From CAVPLM01 sp963713545 (lineage in GTDB: Bacteria > Actinomycetota > Thermoleophilia > RBG-16-64-13), in assembly GCA_963713545.1 (NCBI GenBank), contig CAVQME010000002.1, positions 496,001 to 560,000 on the forward strand: 64,000 nucleotides of DNA, in the 5' to 3' direction. The translations under genes were made by a program, and so were the position numbers. The stretch's first letter is position 1; the number at the start of each line of letters is the position of its first letter. Shown here one piece after another: positions 52,649 to 60,522 of the stretch. The notes below the pieces were generated by a model, which made no database searches, was not told where the DNA came from, and was given only the letters and a program-made list of their open reading frames with translations.

Positions 52649-52660
52649 CGGAGCCTCCCT
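52646..52660 (-). promoter_or_regulatory. Shine-Dalgarno plus ATA start of the NlpC/P60 gene
   Basis: AGGGAGG (52660-52654) is followed after CTCCG by ATA (52648-52646), then AAC ACC GGC and the signal peptide codons. This is the best start in the frame. Confidence 0.55.
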
Positions 52661-52713
52661 GGTCGCTTACGGGGCCGGAGCCGCTTCACGCCGCTCGTCT
52701 CGAAGTTCGAGGC

Positions 52714-52742
52714 ACTTTACCATTTTCCTGGCCACCTACCAA
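52714..52742 (-). promoter_or_regulatory. Promoter of the NlpC/P60 gene
   Basis: TTGGTA (52742-52737) and TAAAGT (52719-52714) are separated by 17 bases, giving a leader of about 59 bases. The leader has a small CTCGA-ACT-TCGAG hairpin near its 5' end; I do not recognise a riboswitch in it. Confidence 0.45.
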
Positions 52743-52799
52743 CCGGCACCGCTACAGACCTTCCGCTTGGCCACCTCGCGGCGGTGCCCCTGCGGGCGC

Positions 52800-53867
52800 C
52801 TACAGTCGCGCCAGATAGGATTCGATGCCGTGCAGTATCGCAGCCGCTTCGCGTCCGATGACCACCGGATCGGCCAGTTGCGGACCTTCCTCCGGGTGGC
52901 TTATGAACCCTGGTTCCACAAGCACTGAGAGAGGCTTCACCTCCCTGAGGCAGGCATAGTTGCGGCCGTGCTTGTGCAGGTCGACTCGGCCCAGTTCCCC
53001 GCTCAATGCGTCGACGATATAGCCCGCCAAACGTTTTCCTGCCCTAGAGTGATAGACAGTATTGGCGAAGTAGAAGGCGGCGGCCCCCTGCGCCCGCGGG
53101 CGCGGACTGTGGCTGTGGTGAATACCGACATGAACGTCGGGCTCCCAGGCGCTGGCGGCTTCGATCCGCTCGTACAAGGAGAGGATATCGACCTCTCCGT
53201 GGAGCAGGTAGACAAGCGCGCCTGCGTCTTCAAGCAGATCGGCGAGCCCCGTGGCCAGAGCCAGACTGAGGTCCCGCTCGGATCGATCGGCCTCCCCCTG
53301 AGAATCTCGTTCGAGGCCAAGAGGGGCAGGCTCGATGCTCACCCGAAGACCTGGAAGCGAACTCCGTCCCACGTAGCCGTCCATCCGGTCGGGAATACTA
53401 CCGACGTGTTCCTGGTGGTTCACCTGGCGGAGGCGGCGGAGCCGGTCCAACGTGGTCTCCCCCACTATCCCGTCGACATTCAGCCCGGCGTTCCGTTGGA
53501 ACTCGGTGACGGCTTCCTCCAGCGTCGGGCCGAAGATGCCGTCCACCGGGCCGGAGTCGAATCCCAGCTCGTTCAGTCTGCGCTGCAGATAGAGCACGTC
53601 GTCTCCCCGCATATACGGCACACGCAGGTACAGCAGGCGCTCTCCAGGCTCGTATCCGGCTTCAACCAACTCGGTCCAGGTGTTGTCCTCCACCACGCCG
53701 TCGGCGAGCAGCAGCCTTTGTTGTTGGAACGCCCGGATGGCAGTCTCGGTGTGAGGACCGAACAGTCCATCGGCGCCTTCACGGCCCAAGAAGTAGTCGA
53801 GGGCGGCCAGACGGGTTTGGACGTCCACCACGCGTTTGCCTCTATCTCCTCTGCCGACCGGTCGCAT
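52800..53867 (-). CDS. CwlM-like protein: two peptidoglycan-binding domains plus amidase_3 domain lacking a zinc ligand
   Basis: This 355-residue protein has no signal peptide. Two PG_binding_1 repeats (VDVQTRLAALDYFLG...DGLFGPHTETAIRAFQQQ and YLQRRLNELGFDSGPVDGIFGPT) precede an amidase_3 domain. In active amidases the strand reads DPGHGG; here it reads EPAPLG (residues 179-184), so the first zinc His is missing, while Glu197, His250 and the LVEPGFISHPEE glutamate remain. Mycobacterial CwlM has the same architecture, also lacks that His and is cytoplasmic, where it regulates MurA. A similar regulatory role is likely by analogy. ATG 53867 follows GAGGAG. Confidence 0.85.
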   Translation of the reverse strand: MRPVGRGDRGKRVVDVQTRLAALDYFLGREGADGLFGPHTETAIRAFQQQRLLLADGVVEDNTWTELVEAGYEPGERLLYLRVPYMRGDDVLYLQRRLNELGFDSGPVDGIFGPTLEEAVTEFQRNAGLNVDGIVGETTLDRLRRLRQVNHQEHVGSIPDRMDGYVGRSSLPGLRVSIEPAPLGLERDSQGEADRSERDLSLALATGLADLLEDAGALVYLLHGEVDILSLYERIEAASAWEPDVHVGIHHSHSPRPRAQGAAAFYFANTVYHSRAGKRLAGYIVDALSGELGRVDLHKHGRNYACLREVKPLSVLVEPGFISHPEEGPQLADPVVIGREAAAILHGIESYLARL

Positions 53868-53952
53868 TGCTCCTCAGAGGCCTTGAGTGACGGAAACCCT
53901 CTGGAACCTTCTCCGCCGCGGCACCGCAGTCGCCTACCGGGCAGGCTCGGCT

Positions 53953-53960
53953 ATTATACT
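53953..53960. promoter_or_regulatory. Overlapping divergent -10 boxes between the CwlM-like and CapA-like genes
   Basis: The plus strand reads TATACT at 53955-53960, and the minus strand reads TATAAT at 53958-53953. The plus box predicts transcription at 53967, one base before the GTG start of the CapA-like gene; the minus box would leave a leader of about 79 bases. Neither has a good -35 box. Confidence 0.4.
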
Positions 53961-53967
53961 CACAGGC

Positions 53968-55311
53968 GTGGAGCGCAAGAAAACACGGCGAAGAGTGCGT
54001 CTGAGCGATCGCAGGTTGCTGATACCTGCGGTAGTGCTCTGCTTGGCCGCGGTCGCGATCGCCGGGCTGTATATCGCCGATCGCCGAGCGCTGACCCCTT
54101 CCACAGAGGCTCTGGCGGAGAGCCCGGCAGTCAGCACTTCCGGCCCCATGACCACGAAGGGGATAGCGCCGACCAGTTCGCACACCGGTGCCCCTATCCC
54201 CGATTCGGCGACCGCAACCTCCGAGACGGCTGCTTCTTCAACCACGATTCCGGCGACCACGACCTCCTCCACCACTACCTCCACCACCACTACCTCCACC
54301 ACCACGACCGAGGCTCCCATTCCCGCGCTGACGGTGGCAGCGAGTGGGGATGTGCTCGGCGACCGTAAAGTGGGCTCCTTCGTCGACAAGAACGGGGGCG
54401 AGGCGGTCTTCGCGAAGGTCAGGCCGCTTCTGGAAACGGCACAACTGGCCTTCGTCAACCTGGAATCGCCCCTCTCCGAACGGGGCACACCCGACCCGCA
54501 CAAGGAATACACCTTCCTTGGCCGCCCCGCTCTGGCCCACGGCCTGACGTCGGCCGGGATCGACGTGGTAAGCCTGGCCAACAACCACGCCGTCGACTAC
54601 GGCCCGGCCGCGCTGCTCGATACCATTCGCCTGCTTGACGAGGCCGGGGTGAACCACGCGGGAGCCGGCGCCGATGCGCAAGCGGCGCGGGAGCCGGCTC
54701 TGCTCATCACTCCCGCGGGCATCGTGGCAGTCCTCGCCTTCACCGAGTTGATTCATCCGGGCTTCCCGGCCACCTCCGATAGACCGGGCATCAATCCCGT
54801 CACGCCAGACCGCAAGAGGCTTCTGGCCGACATCTCCGCAGCCAAAGAGAAGGCCGACTTCGTGATCGTGAGCTTCCACTGGGGAACCGAATACACGAGC
54901 AGAGCCAACCAGGATCAGCGCCGACTGGCTCACCAGGCGATCGACGCTGGGGCCGACCTGATCCTGGGACACCATCCCCATGTGATCCAGGGGCTGGAGC
55001 TCTACAAGGACAGGTTGATCGCTTACAGCATGGGCGATTTCGTCTGGGACCACAACTCCCGGGAAACCGGAGAGACCTTCGTGCTTCACGTGGCGCTGAC
55101 AGCCGATGGGCCGCCGACCGTCGATGCCACCCCGGTCTATCTGGACGACGCCACCGGAGTCCCGGCCCCCGTCACGGGACGGGAGGCCGAGGTGATCCTG
55201 AACCGTCTGATTCGGCTGAGCGCCGACCTGGGCTTGGAGCTGACCAGATCAGGGGACCGAGCGGTCTTTGCTCCGGGTGCGACTCCTACCGTAGTTGCCC
55301 CCGCTCCCTGA
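53968..55311 (+). CDS. Membrane-anchored CapA-family metallophosphoesterase-like protein
   Basis: CapA/PgsA-like proteins take part in poly-gamma-glutamate or related polymer export, and many have unknown roles. The N-terminal basic segment precedes a membrane anchor (LIPAVVLCLAAVAIAGLYIA), then a Thr/Ser-rich stalk with runs of Thr, then the CapA domain with SGDVLGDR, FVNLESPLSERG, SLANNHAVDYG, SFHWGTEY and LGHHPHVIQGLE. GTG at 53968 matches a leaderless start predicted by the TATACT box; an earlier start at 53887 would put extra residues before the basic segment. About 447 residues. Confidence 0.83.
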   Translation: MERKKTRRRVRLSDRRLLIPAVVLCLAAVAIAGLYIADRRALTPSTEALAESPAVSTSGPMTTKGIAPTSSHTGAPIPDSATATSETAASSTTIPATTTSSTTTSTTTTSTTTTEAPIPALTVAASGDVLGDRKVGSFVDKNGGEAVFAKVRPLLETAQLAFVNLESPLSERGTPDPHKEYTFLGRPALAHGLTSAGIDVVSLANNHAVDYGPAALLDTIRLLDEAGVNHAGAGADAQAAREPALLITPAGIVAVLAFTELIHPGFPATSDRPGINPVTPDRKRLLADISAAKEKADFVIVSFHWGTEYTSRANQDQRRLAHQAIDAGADLILGHHPHVIQGLELYKDRLIAYSMGDFVWDHNSRETGETFVLHVALTADGPPTVDATPVYLDDATGVPAPVTGREAEVILNRLIRLSADLGLELTRSGDRAVFAPGATPTVVAPAP

Positions 55312-55336
55312 ACCGGTCTTCCTGACCCCTTCCGAT

Positions 55337-55364
55337 CCGCCCCAGGTGCGCCGCCCCAGGTGCG
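55337..55364. repeat. Two tandem copies of a 14-bp unit
   Basis: The unit CCGCCCCAGGTGCG occurs twice in direct succession in the short gap between two convergent genes. No function is evident. Confidence 0.8.
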
Positions 55365-55384
55365 CCCGTCGCCGCCCTGGCCGA

Positions 55385-57685
55385 TCAGCAGCGCAGGCTC
55401 CGCCCCTTCTTCTGCAGGTAGCCGCTGTAGGCCGCCATCTTGCCAAGGATCCTCACCGCCCGCAGCGGCGAGGGAAGCACGAAGGTGGCGTAGCGTCCCC
55501 CGACGGAGAAGATGGCTTGGCTCATGGGCCGTTGGGAGATGTTGGCTATGGGCTTGCAGTAGCGGTCCATCAGCTCCGCGTTCTGGCGGATGAACGCCAA
55601 CTCCCGCTCGCTGAGTTCCGGCTCGGCCGTCTCCTCGTCGCCGCAGGCGCCGATGCCGGCGCCTGCGGCACCTTCGCAGGTAGCCTTGAGGCCTTCTATC
55701 TCGGTGATGGCTCGGCGGCTTTCGCTCATGGAGCCCACTACGCCCATGACGATCACGGCGTCGACTCCCTCGCTGGCCACGAGCGTCTCCACCACGGTCT
55801 CCGGCACTCCCGGGGTCACAGTGGCCACCATATCCACCGGGTTGGAGTGGCTCCAGAACGGCGGGAGCACCTTGTTCAAGCCTTCTATGACCTCCGGCGA
55901 CAACTCCGCCAGCTCCAGGCCGCAGCGGGCTATCTCGTCCGACACCAGCACGCCCCAACCTCCGCCCAGAGTGGCCACCGCCACCCTCTTGCCAGGAGGT
56001 AGCGGCATGTAGGCGAGAGCGAAGGTGAGATCCATGAACTCGTCGGGATCGGTAACGACGATCAGGCCCGATTGGCGGGCTGCCGCCTCGAACACGGCCG
56101 TGGACGAGGTCAGTGCCCCGGTGTGGGAGGCGGCTGCCTTCTTGCCGTAGTCGCTCATCCCGCCCCGCAGCACCACCACCGGTTTGTCCACCGTGGTGCG
56201 CTTCATCACATCCAGAAGGCGACGACCGTCGTCGAAGCCTTCCATGTAGGCGACGATGGTGTTCGTCTCGGGGTCGGTGTGCAGGTAGTTGATGAAGTCC
56301 ACTGCGTCGATCATGGCTTCGTTGCCCACGCCGATGAACTTGCCCACCCCACCCTTGCGCCGGTCGGCCGACACCAGCAGCTGCAGGCCCAGGTTACCGG
56401 ACTGCGAGACCATGCTCGCGCCGCCCGGCGCCGGCCGGACCAGCATGAACCCCGTCCCGTAGAGCTTGTGGTGGGAAGAGATGACGCCCATACAGTTAGG
56501 GCCCACCAGCGCCATGCCGTGCTTCTCTGCAATGGCGATCATCTCGTCCTCCAACGCCCTGCCTTCCGGACCCACCTCGGAGAATCCGGCGGACACCACC
56601 ACGACGGCGCCCACCCCTTTGCGGCCGCACTCCTCCATCACACCGTTGACCAGCGACGAATGTACGGCCACTATCACTAGATCGGGCGTCTCCGGAAGCT
56701 CGGACACGCTGGCGTAGACAGGAAGGCCCAGGATCGTCCCCCCCTTGGGATTGACCAGATAGATCGGGCCCGGGAACTCACCCAGTCTCAGGTTAGCCAC
56801 CAGCATGCCGCCCCACTTGGCCGTATCCGCCGAAGCCCCGACCACCGCCACGCTCCGCGGGGCCACCAGCGAACCGAGGCGCGAGATGTCGGCCGGGGGG
56901 CGCGTCGAAACCTCGACAGGTTCGCCCACCGCTATGAGGGCATCCACCGCCACCGGGTCTGCCCCGTCTATCAGCAGGGGATTGACATCTATCTCCCGGA
57001 TCTCGGGGTGATCTTCCGCCATCTGCCCCACGGCCATGATGATCTTGGCCAAAGCGGTCCGGTCGACCGGCGGCTCACCTCGGACCGAGCCCAGCAGAAC
57101 CCTCGCCTCGATCTGGTCCATGAGCTCGTAGGCATCGTCCTCGGAAAGGGGAGCGACCGCGAAGGCCACGTCGTGCAGCGCTTCCGTGTAGATACCGCCC
57201 AGGCCGAACATGACGACCGGACCGAACAGAAGGTCGCGGATGAGACCTACCACGAACTCGCGCTTGCCCCTGACCATATGTTCCACAAGGACGCCTTCGA
57301 GCGTGGCCCCCGCCGCAGCCGCCCGGGATTCCAGCGTCCGATAGGCCTCGCGGACCTCTGTCTCATCGCTGATGCGGAGCAGCACCAGCCCGGCATCGGT
57401 CTTGTGCTGGATCTTGGGGGACGACCCTTTCATGACGACGGGGTAGCCTATCTCCTCTGCCAGCCGCACGGCCTCGTCGGCCGAGTTGACGGTCCCGCCT
57501 TGAGGCACTGCGATACCGTAGGCTGCGAAGAACTGCTTGCCGGCGTCCTCGTCAAGAGCTGGGGCGCCGGTCCTAAGCGTGTCTTCGATCAAGGCGCGTC
57601 CAGGGGCGGCAGCGAGCCTCGGTACGGTCACGTCGCGCTGGGCCGACCCCTGTCCCGACCCCTGTCCCGGCCCGCTGCTGGTCAC
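55385..57685 (-). CDS. ADP-forming acyl-CoA synthetase, fused beta-alpha order
   Basis: This enzyme family converts acetyl-CoA (or another acyl-CoA), ADP and phosphate to acid, CoA and ATP, or the reverse. The N-terminal 230 residues are the ATP-grasp beta part (AAYGIAVPQGGTV, YPVVMKGSSPKIQHKTDAG, IREIDVNPLLI). The CoA-binding part follows (SVAVVGASADTAKWGG), then the ligase part with the phosphohistidine region SHTGALTS. Fused relatives more often have alpha first. An insert with CEGAAGAGIGACGDEETAE near the C-terminus looks like a linker. GTG at 57685 has AAGGAGG 5 bases upstream; 766 residues. Confidence 0.88.
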   Translation of the reverse strand: MTSSGPGQGSGQGSAQRDVTVPRLAAAPGRALIEDTLRTGAPALDEDAGKQFFAAYGIAVPQGGTVNSADEAVRLAEEIGYPVVMKGSSPKIQHKTDAGLVLLRISDETEVREAYRTLESRAAAAGATLEGVLVEHMVRGKREFVVGLIRDLLFGPVVMFGLGGIYTEALHDVAFAVAPLSEDDAYELMDQIEARVLLGSVRGEPPVDRTALAKIIMAVGQMAEDHPEIREIDVNPLLIDGADPVAVDALIAVGEPVEVSTRPPADISRLGSLVAPRSVAVVGASADTAKWGGMLVANLRLGEFPGPIYLVNPKGGTILGLPVYASVSELPETPDLVIVAVHSSLVNGVMEECGRKGVGAVVVVSAGFSEVGPEGRALEDEMIAIAEKHGMALVGPNCMGVISSHHKLYGTGFMLVRPAPGGASMVSQSGNLGLQLLVSADRRKGGVGKFIGVGNEAMIDAVDFINYLHTDPETNTIVAYMEGFDDGRRLLDVMKRTTVDKPVVVLRGGMSDYGKKAAASHTGALTSSTAVFEAAARQSGLIVVTDPDEFMDLTFALAYMPLPPGKRVAVATLGGGWGVLVSDEIARCGLELAELSPEVIEGLNKVLPPFWSHSNPVDMVATVTPGVPETVVETLVASEGVDAVIVMGVVGSMSESRRAITEIEGLKATCEGAAGAGIGACGDEETAEPELSERELAFIRQNAELMDRYCKPIANISQRPMSQAIFSVGGRYATFVLPSPLRAVRILGKMAAYSGYLQKKGRSLRC

Positions 57686-57753
57686 TGCCGCCTCCTTGGT
57701 GTGATTGGACAGGGTATAACTATGCCCACGGGTGACACGCTCTGAAACCGGAT

Positions 57754-57770
57754 CGCGGACGGCGTCCGCG
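57754..57770. terminator. Perfect GC hairpin after the CDF gene
   Basis: CGCGGAC-GGC-GTCCGCG lies 13 bases beyond the CDF stop. Without a U-run it is at most a weak terminator. Confidence 0.3.
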
Positions 57771-57782
57771 CGGAACCCGGGG

Positions 57783-58769
57783 CTACACCGGCTGACCCGG
57801 CTCTGGCGCTTGTTGCGCCTTCCCCAGCTCGCGCGCCTCCTCGTCCACAGCGCACCCGCAGACGCATTGGGGTTTGCAGCCGAAGTCACACGGCTCCACG
57901 TGGATATGCACTCGGGATTCCGACACCCGCTCCTTGATGGCCACCACGATCTCGTCGGCGAGTGCATGGGCCTCTGCCACCGACATCTTGTCGTCGACGA
58001 CCACGTGGAAGTCGATGAAACGGGTGGGCCCGGCCTTGCGCGTCTGCAGGTGGTGAAAACTGCGGACGGCGGGCCAACCTTCGGCCACGAAACCGGGGAT
58101 CCACTCGACGTCTTCTCCCGGGAGTCCCACATCCAGGAGATCGCGGGCCGAATCTCGAGTTAGATCATAGGCAGCTTTCATGATGAGACAAGCGACAAGG
58201 ATGGCCACGGCCGGGTCCAGCCAACTGAGATTCGCTCCGGGCCATACCGAGCCTCCGATCCAGATCACGAGCAGTCCGAACATGACCCCGACCGAGGTGT
58301 AGACGTCGGTACGAAGGTGCCAGGCATCCGCCTGCAGAGCTACGGAGTCGGTCTCCCTGCCCACTCTGAACAGACGCCTCGACACAAAGGTGTTCACGAG
58401 CGCCGACACCAGCATGACCGCCACCCCCCACCCGGGCATCTCGATGGGCTGCGGATCGATCAGCTTCTTCACTGCTTCGTAGATGATCCAGCCGGCAGCT
58501 AGGAAGATGAGAAGCCCTTCTGCGGTACCCGAGATGTTCTCGAACTTTCCGTGCCCATAGGGATGGCGATCGTCCGCCGCGCGGCCGGAGGCGCGGACCG
58601 CGAAAAGCGCGATCAAGGCGGCGATGAGGTCCACGCCAGAGTGTATGGCCTCGGACAGTATGGCCACCGAACCGATGGACATGCCGACGACCACCTTGAG
58701 TATGATGAGCAGGCTGTTCGAGGCCACCGACAGGATGGCCGCACTGGTCTTCTTTTTGGTTGTATTCAT
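57783..58769 (-). CDS. Cation diffusion facilitator metal exporter
   Basis: CDF proteins export divalent metals in exchange for protons. Six membrane segments are seen. The metal sites in segments 2 and 5 are HSGVD and HLRTD (HxxxD in both), typical of Zn/Co/Ni/Cd members rather than Fe/Mn ones. A cytoplasmic domain follows, with DFHVVVDDKMSVAEAHALAD and HIHVEPCDF, and the C-terminus has a cysteine cluster (CDFGCKPQCVCGC) that could bind metal. Length 328 residues, ATG at 58769 behind GGGGGAG. The NiCo riboswitch in its leader points to nickel and cobalt as inducers. Confidence 0.94.
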   Translation of the reverse strand: MNTTKKKTSAAILSVASNSLLIILKVVVGMSIGSVAILSEAIHSGVDLIAALIALFAVRASGRAADDRHPYGHGKFENISGTAEGLLIFLAAGWIIYEAVKKLIDPQPIEMPGWGVAVMLVSALVNTFVSRRLFRVGRETDSVALQADAWHLRTDVYTSVGVMFGLLVIWIGGSVWPGANLSWLDPAVAILVACLIMKAAYDLTRDSARDLLDVGLPGEDVEWIPGFVAEGWPAVRSFHHLQTRKAGPTRFIDFHVVVDDKMSVAEAHALADEIVVAIKERVSESRVHIHVEPCDFGCKPQCVCGCAVDEEARELGKAQQAPEPGQPV

Positions 58770-58789
58770 CTGTGCTCCCCCAAACGCGC

Positions 58790-58823
58790 AAAAAGCCCTG
58801 CAGGAACATCACGTCCCGCAGAG
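58790..58823 (-). terminator. Rho-independent attenuator before the CDF gene
   Basis: On the minus strand CTCTGCGGGA pairs with TTCCTGCAGGG (two wobbles) around a 7-base loop and is followed by CTTTTTG. The 5' arm contains the conserved GCGGGAC of the NiCo aptamer, so aptamer and terminator are mutually exclusive. Confidence 0.8.
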
Positions 58824-58897
58824 CTAAAGTGCTCGCTGCCAGAAGCCCGGCTAACACTCCGTACGCGCCTTCGCAAGCGCGCTGGAGCTGCCTGTTC
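58804..58897 (-). promoter_or_regulatory. NiCo (czcD) riboswitch aptamer
   Basis: This RNA binds Ni2+ or Co2+ and controls metal exporters. On the minus strand the aptamer runs GAACAGGCA, a helix CTCC/GGAG capped by a GCGCGC-type stem, GTTAGCCGGGC, GGCAGC, a GAGC/GCTC helix and GCGGGAC, ending in GTTC that pairs with the first GAAC. The AGGCA, AGCCGGGC, GGCA(G/A)C and GGGAC elements and their order match the known NiCo RNA. Transcription is predicted to start 2-3 bases before the aptamer. Metal binding should block the downstream terminator and switch the exporter on. Confidence 0.85.
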
Positions 58898-58905
58898 AGA
58901 CTCGA

Positions 58906-58934
58906 AGTATAGGGCCCAGGCGCGCCTGCAACAA
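58906..58934 (-). promoter_or_regulatory. Promoter of the riboswitch-CDF transcript
   Basis: TTGTTG (58934-58929) and TATACT (58911-58906) are separated by exactly 17 bases, placing the start point near 58899 at the aptamer's 5' edge. Confidence 0.7.
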
Positions 58935-59004
58935 GCAGTTCGCGCCTCACTCAACGCATTTATTGGTGAGCAGGCCGAGACGTGGGTGGGAACACGGACG
59001 GGCG

Positions 59005-59736
59005 TTACTTCACAAGGTGCCCGTAAACGATCACGTTGGAGAGATAGTGACCCCAGTCACGGTCGAATTCCCCTCCGCACGTGATCAACCGGATCACCGG
59101 CTGCCAGGTGTCGTTCCAGATGCGGTCGGTCGGCAGTTCGCTCTTGAGTTGTTGCTCCTTGGAATCCACGACGAAGGTGGCCACGTCGCCGTCCCCACCG
59201 TAGACCAGAATCTCGTCGCCGGATCCGAGTTCCCTCAGATGGTAGAAGACGTCGGGCCCTTTCTTGGTGTCCACGTGGGCAACGATCACTGCCGGACCTT
59301 TGGCACCCGGCGCCGGTCCCAGGTTGTACCAGCCGGCCAGGCCGAACGGAGGCACGTCCATGTCGCCGTTCTCGAGCAGACCCACGCTGATGACTTCCGC
59401 GTCCACCTCGATCGCCGGGATGACGATCCGGACCGGGTCGGGGATCTCGTGCGTGTAGATCGTAGTAGTGGTGGTCGAAGGCGCTGTGGAAGTCGTCGAG
59501 AGAGCGGTGGGAGCGGGGCCGCTCGTAGTGGTGGTGGAAGAGGGTGGGACGGTGGTGGTCGCGGGCCGCGCTGTCGAGGGAGTAGAGGGCAGCGCCTCCG
59601 CAGCCCGGGACTCGCGGATCACTATGCCCGTGGTGACCCCTGCGACCACGAACGCCGCAGCCACGAGGAGGGCCGCAAGCGCAATTCTCTTGCGCCTGCG
59701 GCGCCTCAGGGCCCGCATGTATTCCAGTCTTCTCAT
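59005..59736 (-). CDS. Class E/F sortase
   Basis: Sortases join surface proteins to the cell wall. The protein has a basic N-terminus, one membrane segment (IALAALLVAAAFVVAGVTTGIVI), a stalk of about 55 residues rich in Thr/Ser/Pro, and a sortase barrel. The catalytic His is in VIVAHVDTKKGPDVFYHL, and Cys in RLITCGGEFDRDWGHYLSN. At 243 residues it matches small actinobacterial sortases. The upstream gene, 97 bases away on the same strand, encodes a possible substrate. ATG at 59736. Confidence 0.88.
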   Translation of the reverse strand: MRRLEYMRALRRRRRKRIALAALLVAAAFVVAGVTTGIVIRESRAAEALPSTPSTARPATTTVPPSSTTTTSGPAPTALSTTSTAPSTTTTTIYTHEIPDPVRIVIPAIEVDAEVISVGLLENGDMDVPPFGLAGWYNLGPAPGAKGPAVIVAHVDTKKGPDVFYHLRELGSGDEILVYGGDGDVATFVVDSKEQQLKSELPTDRIWNDTWQPVIRLITCGGEFDRDWGHYLSNVIVYGHLVK

Positions 59737-59833
59737 CCAGAGCTAACGGAGTGAGCCACGGTTTGCGGCAACAAGTAGCGCGGGCCCCCGGCTTCCCCGG
59801 CTTTGCCGAAGATCGACGCAGACTCCAGGGCGG

Positions 59834-60271
59834 CTATCCCTTCTGGTACAAATGGACAGCGGACCCGAAAAGACCGACGCAGAGTACCGCCGCCAATACG
59901 ATGAGGGCCCAGATCCCGGCCCCAATACCCGCCGTGCCGCCGCCACCGGCGGTGATGTCGCTCGGAGCCGGGGTGGAGGTGCCGGGACTCGCCGTCACGG
60001 TGGTAGTGGATGTGGCAGGACCCGCCGTCGTGGTAGTCGACTTCGTAGTGGTGGTACTGGGCGCGCTCGATGTGGTGGCGGCGCCTGCGGTGGTGACCGG
60101 GCTTGCGGTCGTCGTCACTGCTGCGGCGGTCGTGCTGGTACCACCGGTGGTGGGTGTACCGCTCGTCTCGTCCGTGCCGCAGCTCTCACATCCCCAGATA
60201 AGTCCACCCGCCAAAGCAGCCAACACTATTACGACGATCACGGCCAGCACCGTGATTGTGCCCCTGGTCAT
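59834..60271 (-). CDS. Thr-rich protein with N- and C-terminal hydrophobic anchors, candidate sortase substrate
   Basis: I do not recognise a family. The 145 residues have an N-terminal hydrophobic segment (VLAVIVVIVLAALAGGLIW) followed by CESC, a central region of about 80 residues made mostly of Thr, Ser, Ala and Pro, and a C-terminal hydrophobic segment (WALIVLAAVLCVGLFGSAV) ending HLYQKG. The C-terminal layout resembles a sorting signal, with DITAGGGG before the segment instead of LPxTG. ATG at 60271 follows GGAGGAGAGGGG. The neighbouring sortase makes a substrate role possible. Confidence 0.7.
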   Translation of the reverse strand: MTRGTITVLAVIVVIVLAALAGGLIWGCESCGTDETSGTPTTGGTSTTAAAVTTTASPVTTAGAATTSSAPSTTTTKSTTTTAGPATSTTTVTASPGTSTPAPSDITAGGGGTAGIGAGIWALIVLAAVLCVGLFGSAVHLYQKG

Positions 60272-60522
60272 ACCCCTCTCCTCCGAGTCGCCTGATCCGA
60301 TTCGGGTACTGCCTCCACTCGGTGGAGACTGGGCTTTTGACTTCGACAAAGACGGTGATTCCCCTGTAACACTGGATCGCCCCTGCGGATCCGCGAGGCG
60401 CGAGTCGGCACGGACGCGAGAAGCGGTCGATCCCAGCTTGCTTCCAGTCGACGGGAGGAGATGCCGGAAAGCTGAGGCAGGCCCAGCGGATGCCTGTAGC
60501 CCCCGGGGAAGGCGACCCCGGT

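Noticed and set aside
52649..52713. Leader of the NlpC/P60 gene as a c-di-AMP (ydaO) riboswitch
   Set aside because: Such switches often precede wall hydrolases in actinobacteria, but this leader is only about 60 bases and lacks the conserved elements I know.
60272..60522. Gap between the Thr-rich protein and tmRNA as a regulatory RNA
   Set aside because: I found only a short CCGGGG/CCCCGG hairpin just after tmRNA and no conserved RNA motif; nothing else can be supported.
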